Origin: Clostridium sp. UBA6758
Lineage (GTDB): Bacteria; Bacillota; Clostridia; Clostridiales; Clostridiaceae
DNA: 21,237 nt
Assembly (NCBI GenBank): GCA_002453475.1
Contig: DKGY01000094.1
Coordinates: 54,976-76,212 of the forward strand
Reading direction: 5' to 3'
The notes under the pieces are model-generated. The model saw nothing but the letters and a program-made list of their open reading frames with translations, made no database searches and had not been told where the DNA came from. Below are positions 1-7,464 of the stretch, one piece after another (within the stretch, counting starts at the first letter, position 1; every line of letters begins with the position of its first letter). The position numbers and the translations under genes were made by a program.

Positions 1-262
1 TATAAACAATTTATTCCATGATATGATAGATAATATAAAATCTATGGGTAGTGGTTTAGCAATAGATGTAAAATATGATAAAATAGCATCTATTGCTTGT
101 AAAGCAGCTGTAAAAGCTAATGATAAGCTATCCGATGTAGAGATTTTATCACTCCTTGAAGAGTTAAGATATATAGATGAGCCATTTACTTGCCCTCATG
201 GTAGGCCTACTATAATTAAATACTCATTAAAGGAAATAGAAAAAAGTTTTAAAAGAATTTAG
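1..262 (+). CDS. mutL: DNA mismatch repair protein MutL, C-terminal end (5' truncated by window)
   Basis: This is the last ~86 codons of a gene that begins before the window; the reading frame is open from base 2. The visible part contains [10 protein letters not shown] and CPHGRPTII, which match the conserved end of the MutL C-terminal dimerisation and endonuclease domain; CPHGRP contributes to the metal site in endonuclease-type MutL proteins. MutL couples MutS mismatch recognition to strand nicking and excision. The gene is followed after 18 bases by miaA on the same strand, the usual mutL-miaA order, so the two are probably co-transcribed. Only the tail is visible, so nothing can be said about the ATPase half. 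Confidence 0.93.
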   Translation, partial: INNLFHDMIDNIKSMGSGLAIDVKYDKIASIACKAAVKANDKLSDVEILSLLEELRYIDEPFTCPHGRPTIIKYSLKEIEKSFKRI

Positions 263-280
263 TATGAAGGGGTTAAAGCT

Positions 281-1222
281 ATGAAAGATTTATTTATATT
301 AGCAGGACCTACTGGTATTGGTAAAACAAAGATCTCAATTGATATTGCAAAAGAACTTAACGGAGAAATAATATCTTCTGATTCAATGCAGATATATAAG
401 AAGATGGATATTGGATCTGCTAAAATATCTTCAGAGGAGATGAATGGTGTTAAGCATCATCTAATAGATTTTTTAGATCCTAGTGAAAGCTTCAGTGTAG
501 CAGAGTTTAGTAATTTGGCAAAGGAAAGTATTGAAGGAATAAGTAGTGCAAATCATCTTCCAATGTTAGTAGGTGGAACTGGGCTTTATATTAATTCTCT
601 TATTTATAATTATAGTTTTGCAGAAACTAATAAAGATGAAGCTTATCGTAAAGAATTAGAACAACTAGCCTTAGATAAGGGAGTAGATTATGTTCATGAG
701 ATGTTAAAAGAGGTTGATGAAGTTAGTTATAATAAACTATATCCCAATGACCTTAAAAGGGTAATTAGAGCTTTAGAGGTATATAAGGTAACTGGAATAC
801 CTATATCTGAAGCAGCTAAAAATGATGAGATTTTTAATATACCTTATAGAGTTTATTACTATGTGTTAAATATGAATAGAGAAAAGCTTTATGAAAGAAT
901 TAATCATCGTGTTGACTTAATGATAGAAGCTGGTCTTTTAGAAGAGGTAATAAGCTTAGAAAAAGAAGGATATACTACAGATATGCAATCCATGAAGGGA
1001 ATAGGTTATAAAGAACTATTACAATATCTTCATGGTGAAGTTTCTAAAGAGAAGGCTATAGAAAATATAAAGCAATTTAGTAGAAATTATGCGAAACGTC
1101 AACTTACCTGGTTTAGAAAAGACCCAAGAGTTAAGTGGGTAGATAAGGACGATTTTTCTAATGATGAGGATACAGCAAAATTTATTATTAATGATTTTAA
1201 AGAGAGAAAATATATAGACTAG
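281..1222 (+). CDS. miaA: tRNA dimethylallyltransferase MiaA
   Basis: The 313-residue product has normal length for MiaA, which transfers the dimethylallyl group to N6 of A37 in tRNAs that read UNN codons. Visible motifs are the P-loop GPTGIGKT (residues 9-16), DSMQ (34-37), HHLID and DP-E-FSVAEF, GGTGLY, the [11 protein letters not shown] segment and the terminal [12 protein letters not shown]. The start is supported by GAAGGGG eight bases upstream. It follows mutL closely. In many bacteria hfq comes next, but here the downstream space holds only an inverted repeat and then a PLP enzyme gene. Confidence 0.97.
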   Translation: MKDLFILAGPTGIGKTKISIDIAKELNGEIISSDSMQIYKKMDIGSAKISSEEMNGVKHHLIDFLDPSESFSVAEFSNLAKESIEGISSANHLPMLVGGTGLYINSLIYNYSFAETNKDEAYRKELEQLALDKGVDYVHEMLKEVDEVSYNKLYPNDLKRVIRALEVYKVTGIPISEAAKNDEIFNIPYRVYYYVLNMNREKLYERINHRVDLMIEAGLLEEVISLEKEGYTTDMQSMKGIGYKELLQYLHGEVSKEKAIENIKQFSRNYAKRQLTWFRKDPRVKWVDKDDFSNDEDTAKFIINDFKERKYID

Positions 1223-1253
1223 ATTAATTTTAAACATTACATAAGATATGGTG

Positions 1254-1299
1254 ATAGCTATGAATATTAAGGAATTATTTGCTTAATATTCATAGCTAT
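1254..1299 (+). repeat. 17-bp perfect inverted repeat (hairpin) in the miaA to PLP-enzyme gap
   Basis: Arms at 1254-1270 and 1283-1299 are exact reverse complements around a 12-base loop. The hairpin lacks the T-run expected of an intrinsic terminator (GTTAGTATT follows), so it may act in RNA processing or stability, or as a weak terminator. An 8-codon frame MNIKELFA (1260-1286) lies inside it without a convincing Shine-Dalgarno sequence. Confidence 0.75.
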
Positions 1300-1342
1300 G
1301 TTAGTATTAGAATGTTATTTTATGTTTAAGGAGCGATTTTTT

Positions 1343-2626
1343 ATGATAGAAAAAACTAAAGAGTTTTTAATAAATAACTTTAAAATAAATGAAGAGGTTT
1401 TTAAAGTATCAGAACAAGCCTTAAAGGATATTCAAGATCAATTTTCTATGATGGACGATATTCGCGAATATAATCAATTAAAAGTTCTTAGTGCTTTTCA
1501 AGCTGAAAGAGTTAGTGATATGCATTTTACTAATTCCAGTGGATATGGTTATGGGGATGTTGGTAGAGATACTTTAGATAAGGTTTTTGCTAGAGTATTT
1601 AACACAGAAGCTGCCTTAGTGCGTCCACACTTTGTAAATGGAACTCATGCTATTGGATGTGCTTTATTTGGTAACTTACGCCCAGGAGATACAATGCTTA
1701 GTATATGTGGTTCACCTTATGATACTTTACATAACATTATAGGAATAACTAAGGATGTAAACATAGGATCTTTAAAGGAATATGGGGTAAACTATAAGCA
1801 ATTAGAGTTAACAAGTGCAGGTAAAGTTAATGTTGAGGAAGTACAAAGAGTTTTAAGAGAAGATTTAAGTATAAAGTTAGTACATATTCAAAGATCTACA
1901 GGCTACGGTTGGAGAAATGCACTGTTAGTAGATGAAATAGGTGAAATAATAAAGGCAATTAAAGATGTTAAGCCAGAAGTAATTTGCTTTGTAGATAACT
2001 GTTATGGCGAATTTATAGATACTATTGAACCAACAGATGTAGGAGCTGATCTTATAGCTGGATCTTTAATTAAAAACATTGGTGGAGGAATTGCTCCAAC
2101 AGGTGGTTATATAGCAGGTAAAGAAGCCTTTGTAACTCAAGCAGCTTATAGATTGACCATACCAGGTATAGGTGGAGAGTGTGGTTCTACCTTTGGCGTT
2201 ATGAGAAGCTTATATCAAGGATTATTTTTAGCTCCTCATGTAGCTGTAGAAGCTGTAAAGACAGCTATATTCTGTTCAAGGGTAATGGAACTTCTAGGCT
2301 TTGATGTATTACCAAAATATGATACTAAGAGAAGTGATATCATACAAGCTGTTAAATTTAATGATAAGGATAAATTAATTCAGTTTTGCAAGGGAATTCA
2401 AGCTGGTTCTCCAATAGATTCCTTTGTAGAGTGTGAACCTTGGGCTATGCCTGGCTATGAAGATGAAGTTATTATGGCTGCAGGTGCATTTATACAAGGT
2501 TCTTCAATAGAACTTTCTGCTGATGCTCCAATAAGAGAGCCATATATAGCATATCTTCAAGGTGGATTGACCTTTGATCATGGTAAAGTAGGAGTTTTAA
2601 TGGCTATATCTAGAATATTATCTTAA
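1343..2626 (+). CDS. Methionine gamma-lyase-like PLP enzyme (aluminium-resistance / YnbB family)
   Basis: A PLP-dependent fold-type I enzyme of 427 residues. The family is annotated as 'methionine gamma-lyase family' or 'aluminium resistance protein'; its physiological substrate is not settled. Visible features are the SGYGYGDVGRDTLD segment, FVDNCYGEF with the PLP-ring Asp (~218) and the Schiff-base lysine in SLIKNIGGG (~Lys244). An ATG at 1298 is in frame, but it lies in the right arm of the hairpin and has no RBS; ATG 1343 has AAGGAG nine bases upstream and gives MIEKTKEFL, so I chose 1343. It sits between miaA and lexA, a common clostridial neighbourhood. It ends ahead of the bidirectional hairpin shared with lexA. 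Confidence 0.9.
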   Translation: MIEKTKEFLINNFKINEEVFKVSEQALKDIQDQFSMMDDIREYNQLKVLSAFQAERVSDMHFTNSSGYGYGDVGRDTLDKVFARVFNTEAALVRPHFVNGTHAIGCALFGNLRPGDTMLSICGSPYDTLHNIIGITKDVNIGSLKEYGVNYKQLELTSAGKVNVEEVQRVLREDLSIKLVHIQRSTGYGWRNALLVDEIGEIIKAIKDVKPEVICFVDNCYGEFIDTIEPTDVGADLIAGSLIKNIGGGIAPTGGYIAGKEAFVTQAAYRLTIPGIGGECGSTFGVMRSLYQGLFLAPHVAVEAVKTAIFCSRVMELLGFDVLPKYDTKRSDIIQAVKFNDKDKLIQFCKGIQAGSPIDSFVECEPWAMPGYEDEVIMAAGAFIQGSSIELSADAPIREPYIAYLQGGLTFDHGKVGVLMAISRILS

Positions 2627-2668
2627 CTATGAGTTAAATTAATAGGTATATAATAAATCTATATTATT

Positions 2669-2700
2669 ATATAAAAAAATATAAAAAAATATAAAAAAAT
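2669..2700. repeat. Three tandem 10-bp A-tract units
   Basis: The decamer ATAAAAAAAT occurs three times in succession (2671-2700). Phased A-tracts at 10-bp spacing are the classical recipe for intrinsic DNA bending. The last unit supplies the T-run on the minus strand for the lexA terminator. Confidence 0.7.
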
Positions 2701-2735
2701 ATTAAGAAGCTATAATAGCTTCTTAATATTTTCTA
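2693..2735. terminator. Bidirectional intrinsic terminator between PLP-enzyme gene and lexA
   Basis: A perfect 15-bp stem (2698-2712 with 2716-2730) has a 3-base loop. On the minus strand it is followed by a U-run (complement of 2693-2697), and on the plus strand by UUUUCU. The lexA stop codon (2723-2725) lies inside the stem. Confidence 0.85.
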
Positions 2736-3331
2736 TAAATTCCTGAAAGTTTACCTAAGATTTTGCAATTATCTACAATTATTGGCTCCATAGTAGAGTT
2801 TTCTGGTTGTAATCTAATATGCCCATCTTCTTTAAAAAATCTTTTTATAGTGGCTTCATTTTCTATTAAAGCAACTATAATATCACCGTTAGAAGCAATA
2901 GAAGTTTTTTCTATTATAGCTAAGTCTTTATCATGTATTCCAGCTTCTATCATACTGTCTCCTTGGACTTTCAGTATAAATAATTCATTTGTACTGTTTA
3001 CAAAATCAAGGGGTATAGTTAGATAATCTTCTATACTTTCCTGGGCAAGTATAGGTATTCCAGCTGTAACTTTACCTATAATAGGAATATCAATCATCTC
3101 TTTTTTATTATGAGGTTCTTGTAATAATTCTATTGCCCTTGGTTTAGTTGGGTCACGTCTTATTAATCCTTTTTTCTCAAGTCTAGTAAGATGACCATGA
3201 ACTGTAGATGTTGAACTTAAATTTACAGCTTCACAAATTTCTCTAACTGAAGGAGGATACCCTTTAGTATTAACTTGATTTTTAATAAACTCATAAATTT
3301 CTGATTGTTTACCACTTTTAATATCAATCAT
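2723..3331 (-). CDS. lexA: LexA SOS repressor
   Basis: The 202-residue product represses DNA-damage-response genes and is inactivated by RecA-stimulated self-cleavage. The N-terminal winged helix (about 1-65) includes PPSVREIC and [19 protein letters not shown]. The Ala90-Gly91 cleavage bond lies in VTAGIP, the catalytic serine in GDSM (~Ser126) and the lysine in EATIKRF (~Lys163); all are intact. An in-frame ATG at 3346 lacks an RBS, whereas ATG 3331 has GAGGTG five bases upstream, so the start is 3331. A LexA-box-like operator and a strong promoter lie just upstream, fitting autoregulation. Confidence 0.97.
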   Translation of the reverse strand: MIDIKSGKQSEIYEFIKNQVNTKGYPPSVREICEAVNLSSTSTVHGHLTRLEKKGLIRRDPTKPRAIELLQEPHNKKEMIDIPIIGKVTAGIPILAQESIEDYLTIPLDFVNSTNELFILKVQGDSMIEAGIHDKDLAIIEKTSIASNGDIIVALIENEATIKRFFKEDGHIRLQPENSTMEPIIVDNCKILGKLSGIYRKY

Positions 3332-3353
3332 GAAAACACCTCTCATCTAGATA

Positions 3354-3382
3354 ATTATACCATAATGAGTGAAGAATATCAA
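3354..3382 (-). promoter_or_regulatory. lexA promoter
   Basis: On the minus strand TTGATA (3377-3382) and TATAAT (3354-3359) are separated by exactly 17 bases. This is near-consensus for the housekeeping sigma factor and lies just upstream of the chosen lexA start. Confidence 0.8.
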
Positions 3383-3392
3383 ACTTTTGTTC
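3381..3392. promoter_or_regulatory. LexA (SOS) box, candidate
   Basis: On the minus strand the sequence is GAACAAAAGTTT, one base from the Gram-positive SOS-box core GAAC-N4-GTTC. It abuts and overlaps the -35 of lexA by two bases, the position expected for autorepression. It also lies 53 bases before the divergent helicase gene, so it could affect both. Confidence 0.7.
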
Positions 3393-3444
3393 CCATTAAG
3401 GAAGATTATTCTAGGAAATTTAAATAAAAACTGGAGATGAAAAA

Positions 3445-4701
3445 ATGAAAAATTTTTTAGAACTAAATATAAATGCAGAAATAATAAAGGCGTTGGAGAA
3501 ATTAAAAATAACTAAGCCAACTCCGATACAAGAATTATCAATCCCTAAAATATCAGAAAATATAGATGTTATAATGCAAAGTGAAACAGGTAGTGGTAAA
3601 ACATTGGCTTACTTGTTACCTCTAATTGAAAGAATTAATTATGAAAAAAGAGAGAATCAATTTATAGTGTTAGTTCCTACTCATGAATTAGCCCTTCAAG
3701 TAAATGAAGTTTTAAATACTTTAGCAGATAAATCAGCTTTGGATATAAAATCTACTGTTATCATGGGAGATGTAAATATAAAAAGGCAGGTTGAAAAATT
3801 AAAGGATAAACCTCAATTTGTAATAGGGTCTCCTGGAAGAATACTAGAACTTATAAAAATGAAAAAAATAAGTGCTCATACAGTTAAAACTATAGTAATT
3901 GATGAGTGTGACAAACTTTTAGATAAAAATAATTTAAATATGGTGAAGGATGTTATAAAAACTACACTTAGAGATAGACAATTAGTAATGACTTCTGCAA
4001 CTTTAACGGAGGAAGCTTTAAATATAGGCGAAAGTTTAATGAAATCTCCTGAAATGATAAAGTGTAACAATGATACAACTATAAACCCTAATATAAACAA
4101 TTTATATATAGTTTGTGATAGAAGAGATAAAATACTTATCCTTAGAAAGTTAATGGCAAGTATAAAACCTAAAAAAGCCATTGCTTTTATTAATAAAAGT
4201 GAAGAAATAGAAATATTAACTTCTAAGTTAAAATATCATGGATTAAAGGTAGATGGAATACATGGTAGTTTTGTTAAAAATCAGAGGCAAAAAACCATGC
4301 TAGACTTTAAAGCAGAGCGTATAAATCTGTTAGTGTCTTCTGACTTATCGGCAAGGGGATTAGATATAGAAGATGTTACTCATATATTCAATGTAGACTT
4401 ACCAGAAGATATGAATACCTATGTTCATAGAAGTGGTAGAACCGCTCGAGGAGATAAAAGTGGCACAGTTATATCTATTATTTCCCCTAAGGAGATAGCA
4501 CAGTTAAAATCTTATAGTACAAAACTAAATTTTAATCTTACTGAAAAAACTATATCTCACGGAAATATAGAGGACGTCGCTGCTGTAGTAAAAAACTATA
4601 AAAAAAGTAATGCATCTTCAGCTAAAACATCAAAAACATCTAAGAAGTCATCTAAACCTAGGAAGAATATTGTTAATAAGGATAAAAGAGATAAAAGATA
4701 A
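3445..4701 (+). CDS. DEAD-box-type ATP-dependent RNA helicase with a DECD motif II
   Basis: A 418-residue superfamily-2 helicase. In order: Q motif PTPIQ (~25-29), Walker A SETGSGKT (46-53), PTHELALQ (motif Ia), SPGR (Ib), IDECD (motif II, 153-156), SAT (184-186), ARGLD (303-307) and HRSGRTARG (328-336). The two RecA-like domains are followed by a lysine- and serine-rich tail of about 40 residues, typical of RNA-contacting extensions. Such helicases unwind short RNA duplexes in ribosome assembly or mRNA turnover; which one this is cannot be told. Motif II reads DECD instead of DEAD, which is known and functional in eukaryotic UAP56/Sub2. GGAG eight bases before ATG 3445 supports the start. 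It diverges from lexA. Confidence 0.93.
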   Translation: MKNFLELNINAEIIKALEKLKITKPTPIQELSIPKISENIDVIMQSETGSGKTLAYLLPLIERINYEKRENQFIVLVPTHELALQVNEVLNTLADKSALDIKSTVIMGDVNIKRQVEKLKDKPQFVIGSPGRILELIKMKKISAHTVKTIVIDECDKLLDKNNLNMVKDVIKTTLRDRQLVMTSATLTEEALNIGESLMKSPEMIKCNNDTTINPNINNLYIVCDRRDKILILRKLMASIKPKKAIAFINKSEEIEILTSKLKYHGLKVDGIHGSFVKNQRQKTMLDFKAERINLLVSSDLSARGLDIEDVTHIFNVDLPEDMNTYVHRSGRTARGDKSGTVISIISPKEIAQLKSYSTKLNFNLTEKTISHGNIEDVAAVVKNYKKSNASSAKTSKTSKKSSKPRKNIVNKDKRDKR

Positions 4702-4767
4702 GGTATAAGGTTAATATAAAGTGTACCTGATGCATATAATTTAATAGAGTTCTATCTAGGAGGATTT

Positions 4768-4800
4768 ATGTCTAGACATTTTACAAATGCAATTTACTAA
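4768..4800 (+). CDS. 10-codon ORF in frame ahead of the kinase-like gene (leader peptide or interrupted N-terminus)
   Basis: A textbook AGGAGG site (4758-4763) precedes ATG 4768, which encodes MSRHFTNAIY and stops at TAA 4798-4800. The next gene is in the same frame and its only plausible start, GTG 4810, has no good RBS. Either this is a translated leader coupling translation to the kinase, or the original N-terminus now carries a nonsense codon (CAA to TAA is a one-base change). Confidence 0.5.
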   Translation: MSRHFTNAIY

Positions 4801-4809
4801 AGTGATGAA

Positions 4810-5370
4810 GTGGAGAATATTATACGAACTTCTAAATTCCTAGGAAAGGGCAACAATGGAGTAGTATACAGAATTGATGATGAAAAAATTATAAAGATAT
4901 TCAATGATAAAAAGGTTTGTGAAACGGAGTATATAATTCTTAAATCATCTATGCATCATCCATCCTTTCCTAAAGTTTTTGACTATGGAGATTATTTTAT
5001 TGTAAGAGAGTTTGTAGATGGTATAAGACTTGATAAATATCTAAATCATAACCCTTTAAATCAAAAACTGGTAAGAAGCCTAGTAGATTTAATAAATGAT
5101 TTTAAAGAACTTGGGTATAAAAAGTTAGATATACGTTGTAAGGACTTATATGTACAAGAGGACTTTTCTATTAAAGTTATAGATCCAAAGGATAACTTTG
5201 ACAGAGAGATGCCTTTTCCGAGGCATCTAATGAGAGGTATACTAAAGAGGGATAGTATAGGTGAATTTTTTTATTATCTACAAAAAATAGATAGTAATCT
5301 ATACGAATCTTGGAGAAGTCGGTTTAAAGAATATCTAAAAAAATTAGCAGAAAAAGATAAAAAGCTCTAA
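4810..5370 (+). CDS. Small protein-kinase-like protein (Bud32/RIO-type minimal kinase fold)
   Basis: A 186-residue product with the outline of a minimal Ser/Thr kinase. Visible are a glycine loop GKGNNG (12-17), a strand with Lys29 (IIKIF), a hinge-like IVREFVDG (~64-71), a catalytic-loop-like LDIRCKDLYV (Asp107, Lys111) and VIDPKD (Asp125) in the DFG position. It lacks most of a normal C-lobe. Related short kinase-like proteins in Firmicutes (YrzF type) are poorly characterised, so activity is an inference. The start is uncertain: GTG 4810 has a weak RBS, while the strong AGGAGG/ATG at 4768 opens the same frame but meets TAA at 4798. The stop codon sits in the terminator stem. No terminator separates it from the helicase gene. 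Confidence 0.75.
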   Translation: MENIIRTSKFLGKGNNGVVYRIDDEKIIKIFNDKKVCETEYIILKSSMHHPSFPKVFDYGDYFIVREFVDGIRLDKYLNHNPLNQKLVRSLVDLINDFKELGYKKLDIRCKDLYVQEDFSIKVIDPKDNFDREMPFPRHLMRGILKRDSIGEFFYYLQKIDSNLYESWRSRFKEYLKKLAEKDKKL

Positions 5371-5396
5371 GAGTAATCTTCTTAGAGCTTTTGTGT
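5360..5396 (+). terminator. Intrinsic terminator after the kinase-like gene
   Basis: A 12-bp stem (5360-5371 with 5381-5392) has a 9-base loop and is followed by TTGTGTTTTA, a moderate T-run. Confidence 0.8.
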
Positions 5397-5499
5397 TTTA
5401 ATAGCTAATTTTAATCAAAAATTAACTAATTATATGTTTTATTTTAAAAGATACAATGGTAAACTTATCTAGTAAAAACATATAAAAGGAGACGTTCAA

Positions 5500-6186
5500 A
5501 TGAGAAAAAGGACAATAGGAGCTTTGCTTATTACGGCAATAATTTCCCTTACATTAATAGGATGTAGTACCTCTAATAAATCTAATAAAGAGGAGGCGAA
5601 TACTGAAAGTAATGATAATAAAGAAATATATCTTTCAAAGGAAACAGAGAAGAAGGAAACAGATAAAAATCCAGTGGCTACTATAGAAATGGAAGATGGC
5701 AAAGTTATTAAGTTAGAGCTTTATCCTGAAATAGCACCAAATACTGTTAGAAATTTTATAAGTCTTGCTAATAGTAAATTTTATGATGGTCTAATATTTC
5801 ATAGAGTAATTTCAGGCTTTATGATTCAAGGTGGAGATCCTGAAGGTACTGGAATGGGTGGACCTGACTACTCCATATATGGGGAATTTGCCAATAACCA
5901 ATTTGAAAATAATCTTTTACATACTAAAGGAGTTATATCAATGGCTAGATCAAACGATAAGAACTCCGCTGGTTCTCAATTCTTTATAATGCATGGTGAT
6001 ACTCCTAGTTTAGATGGAGACTATGCAGCATTTGGTAAGGTTATAGAAGGTATCAATGTAGTAGACTCTATAGCTCAAATAGAAACTGGTAGTAATGATA
6101 GGCCTAAGAAGGATATAAAAATTAAATCTATAACAGTAGATACCTTTGGAGTTACCTATAATGAACCTGTAAAATATACAAAATAA
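5500..6186 (+). CDS. Cyclophilin-type peptidyl-prolyl cis-trans isomerase, lipoprotein
   Basis: The 228-residue product is an exported foldase. A type II signal peptide is visible: basic MRKR, a hydrophobic stretch and lipobox LIGC with Cys22 as the lipidated residue. A short Asn/Lys/Glu-rich linker follows to about residue 55. The cyclophilin domain (about 58-220) contains NFISLA, FHRVI, QGGDP-GTG-GGP, MARS and GSQFFI, which carry the active-site arginine and glutamine. It would act on proteins outside the membrane. The start at 5500 has AAAGGAG nine bases upstream. It is monocistronic between two strong terminators. Confidence 0.96.
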   Translation: MRKRTIGALLITAIISLTLIGCSTSNKSNKEEANTESNDNKEIYLSKETEKKETDKNPVATIEMEDGKVIKLELYPEIAPNTVRNFISLANSKFYDGLIFHRVISGFMIQGGDPEGTGMGGPDYSIYGEFANNQFENNLLHTKGVISMARSNDKNSAGSQFFIMHGDTPSLDGDYAAFGKVIEGINVVDSIAQIETGSNDRPKKDIKIKSITVDTFGVTYNEPVKYTK

Positions 6187-6189
6187 TTT

Positions 6190-6236
6190 AAAAGAGCTTT
6201 CGCAAATTAGTGATGTTTTTGCGAAAGCTCTTTTTT
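6190..6236 (+). terminator. Strong intrinsic terminator after the cyclophilin gene
   Basis: A perfect 17-bp stem (6190-6206 with 6218-6234), an 11-base loop and six consecutive T at 6231-6236. Confidence 0.93.
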
Positions 6237-6365
6237 ATATAAAATGTTGTTATTTCACATTAAATATACTGCTACCTCTTTTTGTAGCCTTTAATTTGGC
6301 TATGTATACATATTTTTAACAAATATTTTATCTACTTCCTCTTTTTTATTATTTAATTATTTCAA

Positions 6366-6413
6366 TATAACTATCATTCAATATAATGCTAGTTATATTG
6401 AATGATAGTTATA
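6366..6413. repeat. 21-bp perfect inverted repeat in the gap before the coiled-coil gene
   Basis: Arms 6366-6386 and 6393-6413 are exact reverse complements with a 6-base loop. CAATATAA is also repeated directly within the left part (6363-6370, 6379-6386). No T-run follows, so it is not a standard terminator; it is more likely a protein-binding dyad or an RNA element. The rest of 6237-6430 holds the palindrome TATGTATACATA (6301-6312) and no gene that I can support. Confidence 0.7.
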
Positions 6414-6432
6414 ATAATTCGTGATATAAATA

Positions 6433-6506
6433 TGTTTACATAATGTATACTTAATGTAAACGTGGATAAAATGCTTGTTTACAAAGGTAAAATAATGTAT
6501 ACTTAA
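6433..6506. promoter_or_regulatory. Promoter with repeated operator-like elements upstream of the coiled-coil gene
   Basis: TAATGTATACTTAA occurs at 6441-6454 and 6493-6506, 52 bp apart. TGTTTACA precedes each copy (6433-6440, 6476-6483). GTTTACAT at 6434-6441 and ATGTAAAC at 6454-6461 form an inverted repeat around the first copy. A promoter TTGTTT (6475-6480), 17 bases, TATACT (6498-6503) overlaps the second copy, so a protein bound there would cover the -10. Confidence 0.65.
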
Positions 6507-6545
6507 ATCAAGGTGTAATTTAATAATTTTAAGGATGTGTAATTA

Positions 6546-7409
6546 ATGGATTCAATTTTAAGTGTAAGGATAAGCGAGGAACTAAAAGAGAAATTTCAAA
6601 GTTTAGCTGAGGTAGAGGGGATAAATAATAAAGAATTCATGGATCTTATAATAAGGAACTACGAATTAAACAAAACTGCAACGGCTACAGATTTTATTAA
6701 AAGCGATGTAGAAGAGTTACAGAGCATAACAAAAAGAATTTTAGATATATACATAAATATGATAGAAAAGAACAAGGTTAAGAACTCGGAAGTTATTAAT
6801 AGTTTTAAAGGGACCTTAGAGGAAGAGTCCAATAGAAGTGAAAAGTTAAAGGAAAATATGGAAAGTGTAAAAAAAGAGTTAGAGTCTTTAAATTCTCAGA
6901 ATAAAGAACTTAAAGACTCCTTAAAGGAATGTAAAAATCTTTTAGAAAAAGAGAGAGAAGATACTAAGGGCTATAAAGAGCTAAACATAATGTTAAAAGA
7001 GAAGGTAAGTGAGCTAAATAGTTATAAAAATGAAGCAGAAAACTTAAGATCAATAAATCAGGACATGGATGCTAACTTAAAAACTCTTGAGAGGGAAAAG
7101 GATAGTTATATTAATAAATTAAATGAGCAATTAAAGCACAGTGCTACTTTGGAAGATCAAATAAATGATATTAAAAGTTCTTATGAGAATAAAATTGTAG
7201 AAATCACAGAAGAGTTTAGTAGAGAGTTAAGGTTAAAAGATGATGAAATAAGGATTTCTATACAAAAAGAATTACTACAAAAAGAGGAAGAGTACAGAAA
7301 AGAAATTTGGTCAATGAAATCTCAGTATGATGATAAAATTTCTAAATTAATGGATGATAAAGAACAATTACTGCTAAAAATGAGAGATGATATAAATAAT
7401 AATAAATAA
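6546..7409 (+). CDS. Unrecognised protein: N-terminal ribbon-helix-helix-like head plus long coiled coil
   Basis: I do not recognise this 287-residue protein as a named family. Residues 1-45 fit the ribbon-helix-helix pattern of Arc/CopG/MetJ regulators: a short strand ILSVRIS, a helix EELKEKFQSLAEVEG, then NNKEFMDLIIRNYEL. From about residue 60 to the end it is a heptad-rich coiled coil dominated by E, K, L, N and S, ending in DDINNNK, with no cysteine pair, membrane segment or catalytic motif. The layout resembles plasmid KfrA-type proteins (DNA-binding head, coiled-coil tail), although KfrA uses a different head. The upstream gap carries repeated dyads over the promoter, fitting autoregulation. 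It has its own promoter and terminator. A DNA-binding or segregation role is inference. Confidence 0.7.
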   Translation: MDSILSVRISEELKEKFQSLAEVEGINNKEFMDLIIRNYELNKTATATDFIKSDVEELQSITKRILDIYINMIEKNKVKNSEVINSFKGTLEEESNRSEKLKENMESVKKELESLNSQNKELKDSLKECKNLLEKEREDTKGYKELNIMLKEKVSELNSYKNEAENLRSINQDMDANLKTLEREKDSYINKLNEQLKHSATLEDQINDIKSSYENKIVEITEEFSRELRLKDDEIRISIQKELLQKEEEYRKEIWSMKSQYDDKISKLMDDKEQLLLKMRDDINNNK

Positions 7410-7414
7410 TATAT

Positions 7415-7463
7415 AAAAAATGCTGAAGTATTTCTAATTTTTAAATTAGGCTCCAGCATTTTT
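7415..7463. terminator. Bidirectional terminator between the coiled-coil gene and marR
   Basis: AAAAATGCTG pairs with CAGCATTTTT (7416-7425 with 7454-7463). A second nested stem CTAATTT/AAATTAG is visible. It is flanked by A-runs and T-runs, so it can serve both converging genes. Confidence 0.8.
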
Positions 7464-7464
7464 A

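Noticed and set aside
1298..1342. Earlier in-frame ATG for the PLP enzyme
   Set aside because: It lies in the right arm of the 17-bp hairpin, has no RBS, and adds residues unlike the family; ATG 1343 has AAGGAG at good spacing.
2671..2700. CRISPR-like tandem repeat
   Set aside because: Units are only 10 bp with no spacers; they are A-tracts next to a terminator.
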